Below, piece by piece: positions 45,314-52,777 of a DNA stretch of 64,000 nt (position 1 is its first letter; the number at the start of each line of letters is the position of its first letter). Under the pieces are notes generated by a model, which ran no database searches, was not told the origin of the DNA, and worked only from the letters and a program-made list of their open reading frames with translations. The translations under genes and the position numbers were made by a program. This DNA is from Acidovorax sp. 106 (GTDB lineage: Bacteria; Pseudomonadota; Gammaproteobacteria; Burkholderiales; Burkholderiaceae_C): contig NZ_RCCC01000001.1 of NCBI RefSeq assembly GCF_003663825.1, positions 3,418,501 to 3,482,500 on the forward strand. The letters run 5' to 3'.

Positions 45314-46039
45314 TCAATCTGCGCCGGGCAGCGCCGCGCGGATGGCGGCGAGCGACTGGCGCTGCTGGCCCTGCGCGTCCAGGTTGTCCTCGCTCAGCCA
45401 GGTGTGCAGCGCGGCGCGCACGGTGGGCCATTCGGCATCGGTGATGGAGTACCAGGCGGTGTCGCGGGTGCGGCCTTTGTAGACCAGGGCTTGACGAAAG
45501 ATGCCTTCCAACTGAAAGCCCAGCCGCAGCGCGGCGCGGCGCGAGGGCTCGTTGAGGCTGTCGCACTTCCACTCGTAGCGGCGGTAGCCCAAGGTGTCGA
45601 AGGCGTAGGCCATGAGCAAAAACTGCGCTTCGGTGGAGGCGGGGGTGTGTTGCAGCAGCGGCGAGAAGGTGACATGGCCCACCTCAATGCAGCCATGGGT
45701 GGGGTCGATGCGCATGAGCGACAGGGTGCCCGCAGGCTTGCCGGTGGCGGTGTCGGTCACCGCAAAGTGGCGCGGGTCGGTGCTTTGCGCGGCCGCTTCG
45801 GCGTGTCGGCGGTAGTCCTCTTCGCTGGAAAAGGGGCCGATGGGCAGATAGGTCCAGTTGCGGCCGTCGGGTGCGGTTTGGTAGGCGGCAAACAGGTCTG
45901 CGGCGTGGCGGGCCGCGTTCAGTGGCTCCAGCTGGCAAAACCGACCGGCGAGGGTGACGCCGGTGGGGGCGGGCCGGGGGCTCCAGTGGGGCAGGGGCTC
46001 GCCGATGGGTTGGCCGTATTCGTTGGTGCGTTGGGTCAT
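45314..46039 (-). CDS. GNAT-family acetyltransferase (RimJ/RimL type)
   Basis: This 241-residue N-acetyltransferase has TGKPAGTLSLMRID (beta-strand 4), GHVTFSPLLQ, and the acetyl-CoA segment ending RRAALRLGFQLEGIFRQ. It is like the RimJ/RimL branch that acetylates protein N-termini or small amines. The substrate is unknown. The start at 46039 is preferred over the open frame from 46105. It is divergent from a MocR-type regulator gene across 134 bp with several palindromes, so that regulator probably controls it. Confidence 0.83.
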   Translation of the reverse strand: MTQRTNEYGQPIGEPLPHWSPRPAPTGVTLAGRFCQLEPLNAARHAADLFAAYQTAPDGRNWTYLPIGPFSSEEDYRRHAEAAAQSTDPRHFAVTDTATGKPAGTLSLMRIDPTHGCIEVGHVTFSPLLQHTPASTEAQFLLMAYAFDTLGYRRYEWKCDSLNEPSRRAALRLGFQLEGIFRQALVYKGRTRDTAWYSITDAEWPTVRAALHTWLSEDNLDAQGQQRQSLAAIRAALPGAD

Positions 46040-46119
46040 GGTGGCTGAGAGCAAGTGAGTTAGGGGGGCCAAACGATGCACGCAAGGTGGTGCGCAGGAG
46101 TGCAACTCTAGAATGCCAG

Positions 46120-46173
46120 TGGCTCTTCAAAAAGAGCCATCAAAGAACCATTTGATGGTGCCACGATGGCGCC
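46120..46173. promoter_or_regulatory. palindromes and direct repeats between GNAT and MocR genes
   Basis: Three nested signals: TGGCTCTT-CAAA-AAGAGCCA (46120-46139), CCATCAAA-N6-TTTGATGG (46137-46158), and a direct repeat GATGGTGCC / GATGGCGCC (46154-46162 and 46165-46173), repeating every 11 bp. MocR regulators commonly bind direct repeats near their own promoters. Confidence 0.6.
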
Positions 46174-47814
46174 ATGTTTGTTCCCTACCCGGTCTCCATA
46201 GCAATGACAGAGCACCATTTTTCGCCCGTGGCCGATGTGCTGCTGCAAACCCCCCTGCTGCGCGGGCCGGGCGCCGAGCCGCTGCAGCGCCAGCTGCTGC
46301 AGCGGCTGCGTTCGGCTATTTGGGCGGGGCGCCTGCCTGCGGGGTGCCGCCTGCCGGGCTCGCGTGCGCTGGCGGTGGATTTGGCGGTGTCGCGCAACAG
46401 CGTGACGGCTGTGTACGAGCAACTGGGGGCTGAGGGCTACATCGAGCCGAGCCGCCAGGGCACGCGGGTGGCTGCGCTGGGGCGGGGTAATGCGCCAGCG
46501 TTGGCAGAGCCGCTCAGGAGGGCCACCCGTGTGGGGCTGGCCGCCGGTGATGCCGGGCAGGCCCTCGGGCATGCAGGGCATGCTGGGCAGATGGCCGAAC
46601 GGGTGGCCCGGGTGCGCCCTGGGCCGGCCGCCACGATGACCCCTGCGACCATGGGTGCTGCCCCGGGTGGGGCGCAGGCGTTTCGCCCCGGCGTGCCAGC
46701 CTTGGCGCGGTTTCCCATGAGCGCCTGGAAGCGATCGGTAGACCGGGCCTACCAGCGCGGCGGGGTCAGCGCCCTGGGCTATGGCGACCCGGCGGGCGAG
46801 CCTGCCTTGCGCCAGGCCTTGTCACACCATTTGGCGGTGGCGCGTGGCGTGCTGTGCACGCCCGAGCAAGTGGTCATCACCGAAGGCGCGCAAGAGGCCC
46901 TGGCCCTGTGCGTGCGGCTGGTGGCCAACCCTGGCGACACCGCCTGGCTGGAAGACCCCGGCTACAGGGGCGCCCAAACCGCCTTTGCCTGCGGCGACAT
47001 GAAACTGGTGCCCATGCCCGTGGATGGCGCAGGGCTGGCCGTACCCGAGGGCGCCTGGGCCGCGCAGCCACCCCGGCTGGTGTACACATCGCCTTCGCAC
47101 CAATACCCCACTGGGGCCGTGCTGTCGGCGGCGCGGCGCCTGGCGCTGATCCAGCAAGCGCAGCGCCATGGCGCGTGGTTGATTGAGGACGACTACGACA
47201 GCGAGTTTCGCCACGCGGGCGAGCTGATTGGAGCCATGCAGGGCCTGCAGCCCGGTGCGCCCGTGCTGTACGTGGGTACGTTCAGCAAGACGCTGTTCCC
47301 CGCGCTGCGGCTGGGGTTTGTGGTGTTGCCCGCTACGCTGGCGGCACAGGCCCACACGCTGCTGCACGAAACCCTGCGCGGTGGCCACCGCTTTGAGCAA
47401 CTGGCGCTGGCCGATTTCATCGACACGGGCCAGTTCACTCGCCACCTGGGGCGCATGCGCCGCCTGTACCGCCGCCGCCAGCAGGCCCTGCGCCAGGCCC
47501 TGGCCCAGCACCTGGCCGTGCCGCACCAGGTGCTGGGTGGCGACAGTGGCATGCACCTGACGGTGCAGTTGCCACCCGATTGCCCCGACACGGCCCTGGC
47601 CGAGGCTGCCTGCGCCTACGACATGGCGCCCGCGCCGCTGTCACGCTTTGCGCTGCTGCCCCGGCCGGGCTGCAATGGGCTGGTACTGGGCTACGGCAAC
47701 ACGTCCGAATCGCAGTACCCGGCGCTGGTGCAGCGCCTGTCGGCCCTCGCATTGCAGGCGCTGCAGGCTGGGCCGCAGCCCGTCGGGGTGGGCATGAAAC
47801 CTGCTGAACGTTGA
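46174..47814 (+). CDS. MocR/PdxR-family GntR regulator with aminotransferase domain
   Basis: This 546-residue protein has a GntR winged helix at 38-110 (AGRLPAGCRLPGSRALAVDL, VSRNSVTAVYEQL), then an alanine/glycine-rich linker of about 70 residues, then a fold-type I aminotransferase-like domain. That domain has the PLP lysine in FSKTLFPALRLGF and the aspartate in EDDYDSEFR. MocR proteins sense PLP, GABA or amino acids and control nearby genes. The divergent GNAT gene is the likely target. ATG 46204 (MTEHHFSP) is an alternative start, since direct repeats abut 46174. Confidence 0.85.
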   Translation: MFVPYPVSIAMTEHHFSPVADVLLQTPLLRGPGAEPLQRQLLQRLRSAIWAGRLPAGCRLPGSRALAVDLAVSRNSVTAVYEQLGAEGYIEPSRQGTRVAALGRGNAPALAEPLRRATRVGLAAGDAGQALGHAGHAGQMAERVARVRPGPAATMTPATMGAAPGGAQAFRPGVPALARFPMSAWKRSVDRAYQRGGVSALGYGDPAGEPALRQALSHHLAVARGVLCTPEQVVITEGAQEALALCVRLVANPGDTAWLEDPGYRGAQTAFACGDMKLVPMPVDGAGLAVPEGAWAAQPPRLVYTSPSHQYPTGAVLSAARRLALIQQAQRHGAWLIEDDYDSEFRHAGELIGAMQGLQPGAPVLYVGTFSKTLFPALRLGFVVLPATLAAQAHTLLHETLRGGHRFEQLALADFIDTGQFTRHLGRMRRLYRRRQQALRQALAQHLAVPHQVLGGDSGMHLTVQLPPDCPDTALAEAACAYDMAPAPLSRFALLPRPGCNGLVLGYGNTSESQYPALVQRLSALALQALQAGPQPVGVGMKPAER

Positions 47815-47866
47815 ACGCAGCGGGCGGGGCAATTTCGTGCGGCGCGTGTTTTTGATGAACACAAAC

Positions 47867-47881
47867 TGCATACACTTTGGG
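47867..47881. promoter_or_regulatory. conserved element TGCATACACTTTGGG upstream of hiuH
   Basis: It is identical over 15 bp to the element upstream of puuD at 49994 and nearly identical to that upstream of the ureide regulator. It lies 133 bp before the hiuH start. It is probably a regulator site for urate catabolism. Confidence 0.68.
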
Positions 47882-48013
47882 CGTACACCAATGCGCGCGC
47901 AGGGGCTGTGGCGCCGACCCAGCGGTCCGTCGCTTGGCCGCCCACCGCTTGTCAGGGGCTCTGCAGCCCCGGCCCGCTGCGGTTTCTTTGTTTGAATTTG
48001 CCGGAGACACACC

Positions 48014-48364
48014 ATGGGCCTGAGTACCCACGTTTTAGACACCATGCACGGCTGCCCCGCTGCGGGTATGGGGGTGCGCCTGTATGCCACCCAGGGCGAG
48101 CAGGCCACGCTGATCAAGGCGCTGGTGCTCAACCACGACGGGCGCACCGACGCGCCCTTGTTTGACAACGCCAGCCTGCGCACGGGCACTTACCGGTTGA
48201 CGTTTGATGTGGCGGGGTACTTCCAGGCCCGGGGCGTTGCGTTGCCCGAGCCGAATTTTCTGAACCAGGTGAGCCTGGACTTTGGCATTGCCCATGCCGA
48301 CCAGCACTACCACGTGCCCCTGCTCGTCAGCCCCTGGAGCTATTCGACCTATCGGGGGTCTTGA
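48014..48364 (+). CDS. hiuH: 5-hydroxyisourate hydrolase (transthyretin-like)
   Basis: This 116-residue homotetramer-type protein has the family start [15 protein letters not shown] (H6), R44 in [18 protein letters not shown] and [16 protein letters not shown], with the diagnostic C-terminus YRGS (113-116). It hydrolyses 5-hydroxyisourate to OHCU, the substrate of the UraD domain encoded at 33.7-34.2 kb. There is no signal peptide, so it acts in the cytoplasm. It is preceded by the conserved TGCATACACTTTGGG element shared with puuD and followed by a family-A repeat. Confidence 0.95.
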   Translation: MGLSTHVLDTMHGCPAAGMGVRLYATQGEQATLIKALVLNHDGRTDAPLFDNASLRTGTYRLTFDVAGYFQARGVALPEPNFLNQVSLDFGIAHADQHYHVPLLVSPWSYSTYRGS

Positions 48365-48387
48365 GGCTTGGGAGGTTTGTGGGTCTT

Positions 48388-48441
48388 TTGCTACTTAATT
48401 GATAGCTGCTTGCGCTTACTGAATGCGCCTCAGAGGGGTTT
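48388..48441 (+). repeat. family-A palindromic repeat
   Basis: TTGCTACTTAATTGATAGC is followed by TGCTTGCGCTTACTG and TGCGCCTCAGAGGGG. It lies 24 bp after the hiuH stop. Confidence 0.88.
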
Positions 48442-48513
48442 TTGCCATCAATCAATCCATGAAAGCGCCAGCAGTGCCCGCTTTCATGGCAACCCACACG
48501 TTCAGCCAGGTGC

Positions 48514-49056
48514 TCAGTGTTGGCCTTCGGTGAGGGTGTCGAGCTGGAAATTGCCGCTCTTGTCCCACAGCCAGGTGTCGATGTAGGTCACCTTGCCCAT
48601 GCGGCTGGGCGTGGGGTAGGGGGCGGCGGCGCGCACGGTGCGCTCAATCTCTGCTACCACCTCGGGGGCGTGGCGGGGGGCGCGGGCCCAGTGCAGGCGG
48701 GCCACGCGGCCCTGGCGGTCAATGTCTACCTCCAGCACACCAATCGCGTACAGCATGGCGGGCAGCTTGCCTTGGTAGATGCGCTGCTGGTTTTGGCTGT
48801 AGAGGTGCGCAGCGGCATCCTTGCGGTAGTCGCGCGCGGAGATGGCGGCAGACGCTTTGGGGGCTGCCACCGTGGCTGTGAGGGGCGCTGCCGCAGAGTC
48901 GCGGCTGGGCATCTTGCTGTCTTGCACGGCGGGCGCCTCGGGCGGCGGGGACTTGCAGGCTGCGAGGGCGGCCATGGCGCTGGCCAGCAGCCAGCGCAGC
49001 CAGCTGGGGCGGGCCGCATGAGCACGTGGGGCGCGTTGGGGGGGAATGGATGGCAT
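48514..49056 (-). CDS. lipoprotein with TonB-like C-terminal domain
   Basis: This 180-residue protein has an arginine-rich start and the hydrophobic segment WLRWLLASAMAALAAC with a lipobox LAAC. A proline/alanine-rich spacer follows. The last 90 residues resemble a TonB C-terminal domain (AIGVLEVDIDRQGRVARLHW, VVAEIERTVRAAAPYPTP). Real TonB keeps its N-terminal helix; this one appears lipidated instead, so energy transduction is unlikely and another partner-binding role is plausible. It is placed between hiuH and xdhC on the opposite strand, in the urate cluster. The start at 49056 leaves 40 bp to the divergent xdhC. Confidence 0.68.
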   Translation of the reverse strand: MPSIPPQRAPRAHAARPSWLRWLLASAMAALAACKSPPPEAPAVQDSKMPSRDSAAAPLTATVAAPKASAAISARDYRKDAAAHLYSQNQQRIYQGKLPAMLYAIGVLEVDIDRQGRVARLHWARAPRHAPEVVAEIERTVRAAAPYPTPSRMGKVTYIDTWLWDKSGNFQLDTLTEGQH

Positions 49057-49096
49057 GCTGGGTGTGGAGTCAGAAAACTCGAAACACGTTGGCTGC

Positions 49097-49948
49097 ATGC
49101 GGCACTGCCGTGTGCAGCCTTTGAAAGGTGAAAGGGCCGATGTGACGGATGTACGTTTGCTGGCGGAAGCGCTGCGGGGTGGCGCTTCCGCGTGGCTGGT
49201 GAGGGTGGAGTCTACCGAAGGCTCGGCCCCAAGGGAACCCGGGGCCTGGATGGCCGTGCTGGCCGACCGCGTGATTGGCACCATTGGCGGCGGCCATCTG
49301 GAGCACCAGGCCATGGCCGATGCGCGCCGCCGCCTGGCCGGCGAGCCCGGCGAGCCGCAGTTGCGCTACGCCCTGGGCCCGGCCCTGGGCCAGTGCTGTG
49401 GCGGGGTGGTGCACCTGCAGTTTGAGGCGCTGGGCCCGGCCGATGCCGACAGCCTGAGCGCCCGGCTGCAGGGCCCGCGCACGCCGGTGGCCCTGTTTGG
49501 TGGCGGGCACGTGGGCCACGCTCTGGCGCGGGTGCTGGCGCCGCTGCCTTTTGCCCTGACGTGGATCGACAGCCGCGACGGCATCTTCCCGCCCATGCCG
49601 CCCGAGGGCGTGGCCTGCGAACATTCCGAGCCCGTGCACATGGCCGTGCCCACGCTGCCGGCGGGCTCGCGCGTGCTCATCATGAGCTTCAGCCACGCCG
49701 AAGACCTGGACGTGGTGGCTGCCTGCCTGCGCCGCCAGCGGCAGCAGGGCGACTTGCCCTTCATTGGCCTGATTGGCAGCAAGACCAAGTGGGCCACCTT
49801 CTCGCACCGTCTGGCCGAGCGTGGCTTTGCCCCGGCCGAGCTGGCGCAGGTGACCAGCCCGATAGGCGTGCCCGGCATTCACGGCAAGCAGCCCGAGGTG
49901 ATTGCCGTGGCCGTGGCCGCGCAATTGCTGCAGACCCTGACGCTGTAG
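49097..49948 (+). CDS. xdhC: xanthine dehydrogenase accessory protein XdhC
   Basis: This protein of about 283 residues from ATG 49097 has the XdhC signatures GSAPREPGAWM, GTIGGGHLEHQAM, QCCGG, the Rossmann-like ALFGGGHVGHALARVL, GLIGSKTKWATF and PIGVPGIHGKQPEVIA. XdhC binds molybdenum cofactor, promotes its sulfuration and inserts it into XdhB. A GTG at 49142, with a purine-rich stretch before it, is an alternative start and would shorten the protein by 15 residues. It is 11 kb from xdhAB but next to puuD. Confidence 0.92.
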   Translation: MRHCRVQPLKGERADVTDVRLLAEALRGGASAWLVRVESTEGSAPREPGAWMAVLADRVIGTIGGGHLEHQAMADARRRLAGEPGEPQLRYALGPALGQCCGGVVHLQFEALGPADADSLSARLQGPRTPVALFGGGHVGHALARVLAPLPFALTWIDSRDGIFPPMPPEGVACEHSEPVHMAVPTLPAGSRVLIMSFSHAEDLDVVAACLRRQRQQGDLPFIGLIGSKTKWATFSHRLAERGFAPAELAQVTSPIGVPGIHGKQPEVIAVAVAAQLLQTLTL

Positions 49949-49993
49949 CTGGCCACGCGGCTGATTTGACGAGGCTGAATCTGGAACAATTCG

Positions 49994-50008
49994 TGCATAC
50001 ACTTTGGG
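49994..50008. promoter_or_regulatory. conserved element TGCATACACTTTGGG upstream of puuD
   Basis: It is identical to the hiuH element and lies 170 bp before the puuD start, behind xdhC. The identity over 15 bp at two different promoters of one pathway indicates a shared regulator. Confidence 0.68.
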
Positions 50009-50177
50009 GTGTTTTCGGTAGGTGAGTTGCGGTCGCAGCGGTGCCCCGGCCCGGCGGTTTTTGCGTGCACAAGCATGCAAAAGGCTTGCCAGCCAAGGTG
50101 CGCGACCTGTGTGTTCTGCTCAGAGCGCCCGCAGTGGTGAGCAGGTTTGCAGCGCCCCGCGCTGCCAAGGTTGAGAT

Positions 50178-51434
50178 ATGGAAAGCTACGTTCTCGACTG
50201 GGCCAACCTGCTTTTGCGCTGGGTCCATGTCATTACCGCCATCGCTTGGATTGGCTCGTCGTTCTACTTCGTCTTTTTGGACAGCAGCCTCACGCCGCCC
50301 GAGGACGAAGACCTGAAAAAGCAGGGCGTCAGCGGCGAGCTGTGGGCCGTGCACGGCGGCGGCTTCTACCACCCGGTCAAGTTTGCGGTGTCGCCCCCGC
50401 AACTGCCCAAGCACCTGCACTGGTTCTTTTGGGAAAGCTACAGCACTTGGCTCAGCGGCTTTGCGCTTTTCACGGTGTCTTACCTCTACAGCGCCAGCAC
50501 CTACCTCATCGACAAGTCCCGCATGGACTGGGCACCCGCCACGGCCATTGCGGTGGCGCTGGCGTTCTTCGTGGTGTTCTGGCTGCTGTACGACGCGATT
50601 TGCCGCATCTTTGGTCAGAAGAAGAACGGCGACGCCATCGTGGGCGCGCTGGTGTTTGGGCTGGTGTGCCTTGCCGCCTGGCTGGCCTGCCACTGGTTTG
50701 CAGGCCGCGCGGCCTTTTTGCTGGTGGGCGCCATGATCGCCACCGCCATGAGCGCCAACGTGTTCTTCTGGATCATCCCCGGCCAGCGCACCGTCATCGG
50801 CCAGATCAAGGCCGGGCAGCCGGTGGACCCCATTCACGGCAAGCGCGGCAAGCAGCGCAGCGTGCACAACACCTATTTCACGCTGCCGGTGCTGTTTGCC
50901 ATGCTCAGCAACCACTACAGCTTTACCTGGAACTACCCGCAAAACTGGCTGGTGCTCATCGTGATGATGTTTGCGGGCGCGGCCATTCGCCAGTTCTTCG
51001 TGATGCGCCACGGCTACAAGCTGGGCCGCAATGGCAACCCGCTGCCGTATGCGCTGGTGGGGGTGACCGTCATCTTGGGGGCCATCGTGTGGATGCGCCC
51101 GGTGCCGGTAGCGTCGGTGCCTGTTTCTGCTCCTGTTTCAGGAGCTGCTAGCGCAGGTGCAGCAAGCGCTGCAGGCCAAAATGATGCCAAGGCTGATTTT
51201 GCAGCGGTGCAAACCGTGCTGGAGCAGCGCTGCTACCTGTGCCACGGCGCGCAGGTGCAGATGAAGAACCTGCGGCTCGACTCGCCCGCCTTGGTCAAGC
51301 AAAACGCCCAGGCCATTTACCAGCAGGCGGTGGTGCAAAAGCTCATGCCCATGAACAACGCCACCCAGATCACCGACGCCGAGCGTGCGCTGATTGGCCG
51401 CTGGTTTGAGGCGGGGGCGAATACGGGGCCTTGA
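50178..51434 (+). CDS. puuD: membrane urate hydroxylase PuuD with cytochrome c domain
   Basis: This 418-residue protein has residues 1-305 as the Urate_ox_N membrane part with about eight helices (HVITAIAWIGSSFYFVFLDS, HWFFWESYSTWLSG, FFWIIPGQR). Residues 335-415 are a cytochrome c domain with C352-YL-C355-H356 and a methionine in PMNNA. PuuD oxidises urate to 5-hydroxyisourate and passes electrons to the respiratory chain rather than oxygen. The alanine/serine-rich linker at 317-334 is encoded by a family-A repeat that is in frame. The stop lies within normal length for the family. Confidence 0.94.
   Translation: MESYVLDWANLLLRWVHVITAIAWIGSSFYFVFLDSSLTPPEDEDLKKQGVSGELWAVHGGGFYHPVKFAVSPPQLPKHLHWFFWESYSTWLSGFALFTVSYLYSASTYLIDKSRMDWAPATAIAVALAFFVVFWLLYDAICRIFGQKKNGDAIVGALVFGLVCLAAWLACHWFAGRAAFLLVGAMIATAMSANVFFWIIPGQRTVIGQIKAGQPVDPIHGKRGKQRSVHNTYFTLPVLFAMLSNHYSFTWNYPQNWLVLIVMMFAGAAIRQFFVMRHGYKLGRNGNPLPYALVGVTVILGAIVWMRPVPVASVPVSAPVSGAASAGAASAAGQNDAKADFAAVQTVLEQRCYLCHGAQVQMKNLRLDSPALVKQNAQAIYQQAVVQKLMPMNNATQITDAERALIGRWFEAGANTGP
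51127..51178 (+). repeat. family-A repeat inside puuD, in frame
   Basis: GCTCCTGTTTCAGGAGC is followed by TGCTAGCGC and AAGCGCTGCAGGCCAAAA, the layout of the intergenic copies. It encodes residues 317-334 of PuuD, the linker between the membrane and cytochrome domains. Confidence 0.75.
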
Positions 51435-51644
51435 GGTTTGCGGAGCACGGCGGCAGGATGAGGCCAGGAGCTGCGGTGGCGTCAGCGGAGGCTGATGTTT
51501 AACGCCGAGGTCAATCGGCAAAAATGCAGAGAATTTTTGTCCGCGTTGAACGGGCAGTTTGGCTGGTGACCGATGCAATGGCCGTTGAGATGCCCATTTG
51601 GAAGCGGTTTGGTTTTGACGCTAAGCGAGCTGTTGATGCACGCG

Positions 51645-52334
51645 TCAAGCTGCCACACCAAAGAGGGCTCCAACTCCGGCGGTAAGTCCCATGGCCAATG
51701 CTCCCCAGAATGTCACACGGGTGGCAGACACGAGCAATGGAGACCCCCCGGCGCGCGCTGCAATCAGCCCGAGGATTGCAAGGAAGAAGAGTGAGCTAGC
51801 CGCAAGACCCAACATGAGTGAAGAGGCCGGTAGCACGAGCACCATTAGCAGGGGTAGAAATGCGCCTGCGGCAAACGTGCCAGCGGATGCCAGCGCGGCC
51901 TGAACGGGTTTGGCGGCCAAGGTATCCGATATGCCTAGCTCGTCTCGCGCATGCGCGGCCAGCGCATCATGTGCCATCAATTTTGTTGCGACGCTCGATG
52001 CCAATGTTTCGTCAAGTCCGCGCTTGACGTAGATAGCCACTAGCTCTGCATGCTCCTGAGTGGGGTTCTCCACCAGTTCAGCTTTTTCGCGAGTCAGATC
52101 TGCGCTTTCGGTGTCGGCTTGTGAGCTGACAGAAACGTACTCGCCTGCAGCCATGGACATGGCCCCAGCGACGAGACTTGCAACGCCTGTAACGAGAATC
52201 GTCCTAGTGCTGGCACCTGTCGCCGCGATGCCCAAGACAAGGCTTGCAGTAGACACAATCCCATCATTGGCGCCGAGAACTCCCGCGCGTAGCCAGCCTG
52301 TTCGGTGCGTTCTATGTCGTTCGCTGTGCTTCAT
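51645..52334 (-). CDS. VIT1/CCC1-family transporter
   Basis: This 229-residue membrane protein has the family motif LGANDGIVSTASLVLG in helix 1 and GAMSMAAGEYVSVSSQ in helix 2. A charged middle segment carries glutamates (EKAELVENPTQEHAELVAIY), and three further hydrophobic helices follow. VIT/CCC1 proteins move Fe2+ or Mn2+ out of the cytosol, with the glutamates binding metal. Base composition in the gene is closer to 50-57% GC in lines I counted, below the neighbours, which hints at transfer. It is transcribed alone. Confidence 0.87.
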   Translation of the reverse strand: MKHSERHRTHRTGWLRAGVLGANDGIVSTASLVLGIAATGASTRTILVTGVASLVAGAMSMAAGEYVSVSSQADTESADLTREKAELVENPTQEHAELVAIYVKRGLDETLASSVATKLMAHDALAAHARDELGISDTLAAKPVQAALASAGTFAAGAFLPLLMVLVLPASSLMLGLAASSLFFLAILGLIAARAGGSPLLVSATRVTFWGALAMGLTAGVGALFGVAA

Positions 52335-52777
52335 AGGTAGCCCATGGTTGTTTACGAAGCCTCACGGGATGTATCCCGCTAACGTGGCGAAATGCGCTGG
52401 ACTGTGCGGGAGATTTGGGACACCGATTTCGCCTGGATGTGACCTGCAGCCTGGGATTTTGGGCAATGCGCTGTGAAAACGCCCAGGTATCAAAATTCTG
52501 CGAAACCGGCAGGGCTCCGTCGAGCGGACTATAGCCTGCGAAGTCTCAAGGCAGGGGGACTGAGACTTAGATTTGGGTTGCGAACAGAACCAATGATGGG
52601 ATTGGTCTGCGGCGCTCACAGGCGATCTTGGACTCGACGCAGGGTGGCCTGCCTCGTGGGTCTTCCAACCTCCATGGCCGACTGGGCTACGCGGCGGGCA
52701 CGGCCTCTGCGCCGTGCGTCCACTCATTGCGGTGTAGTCGCTCAACACGCCCAACAACCGTACTGCCTCCCAAATCC
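52335..52777. other. 443-bp intergenic region between VIT and EAL genes
   Basis: No credible gene is present. The half nearer the VIT gene is less GC-rich than the genome average here. Open frames on both strands lack family resemblance. The sequence could be a decayed insertion but nothing could be identified. Confidence 0.5.

Noticed and set aside
52335..52777. Possible insertion-sequence remnant between VIT and EAL genes
   Set aside because: The text is less GC-rich and has odd short frames, but no transposase motif, inverted termini or duplication could be shown.
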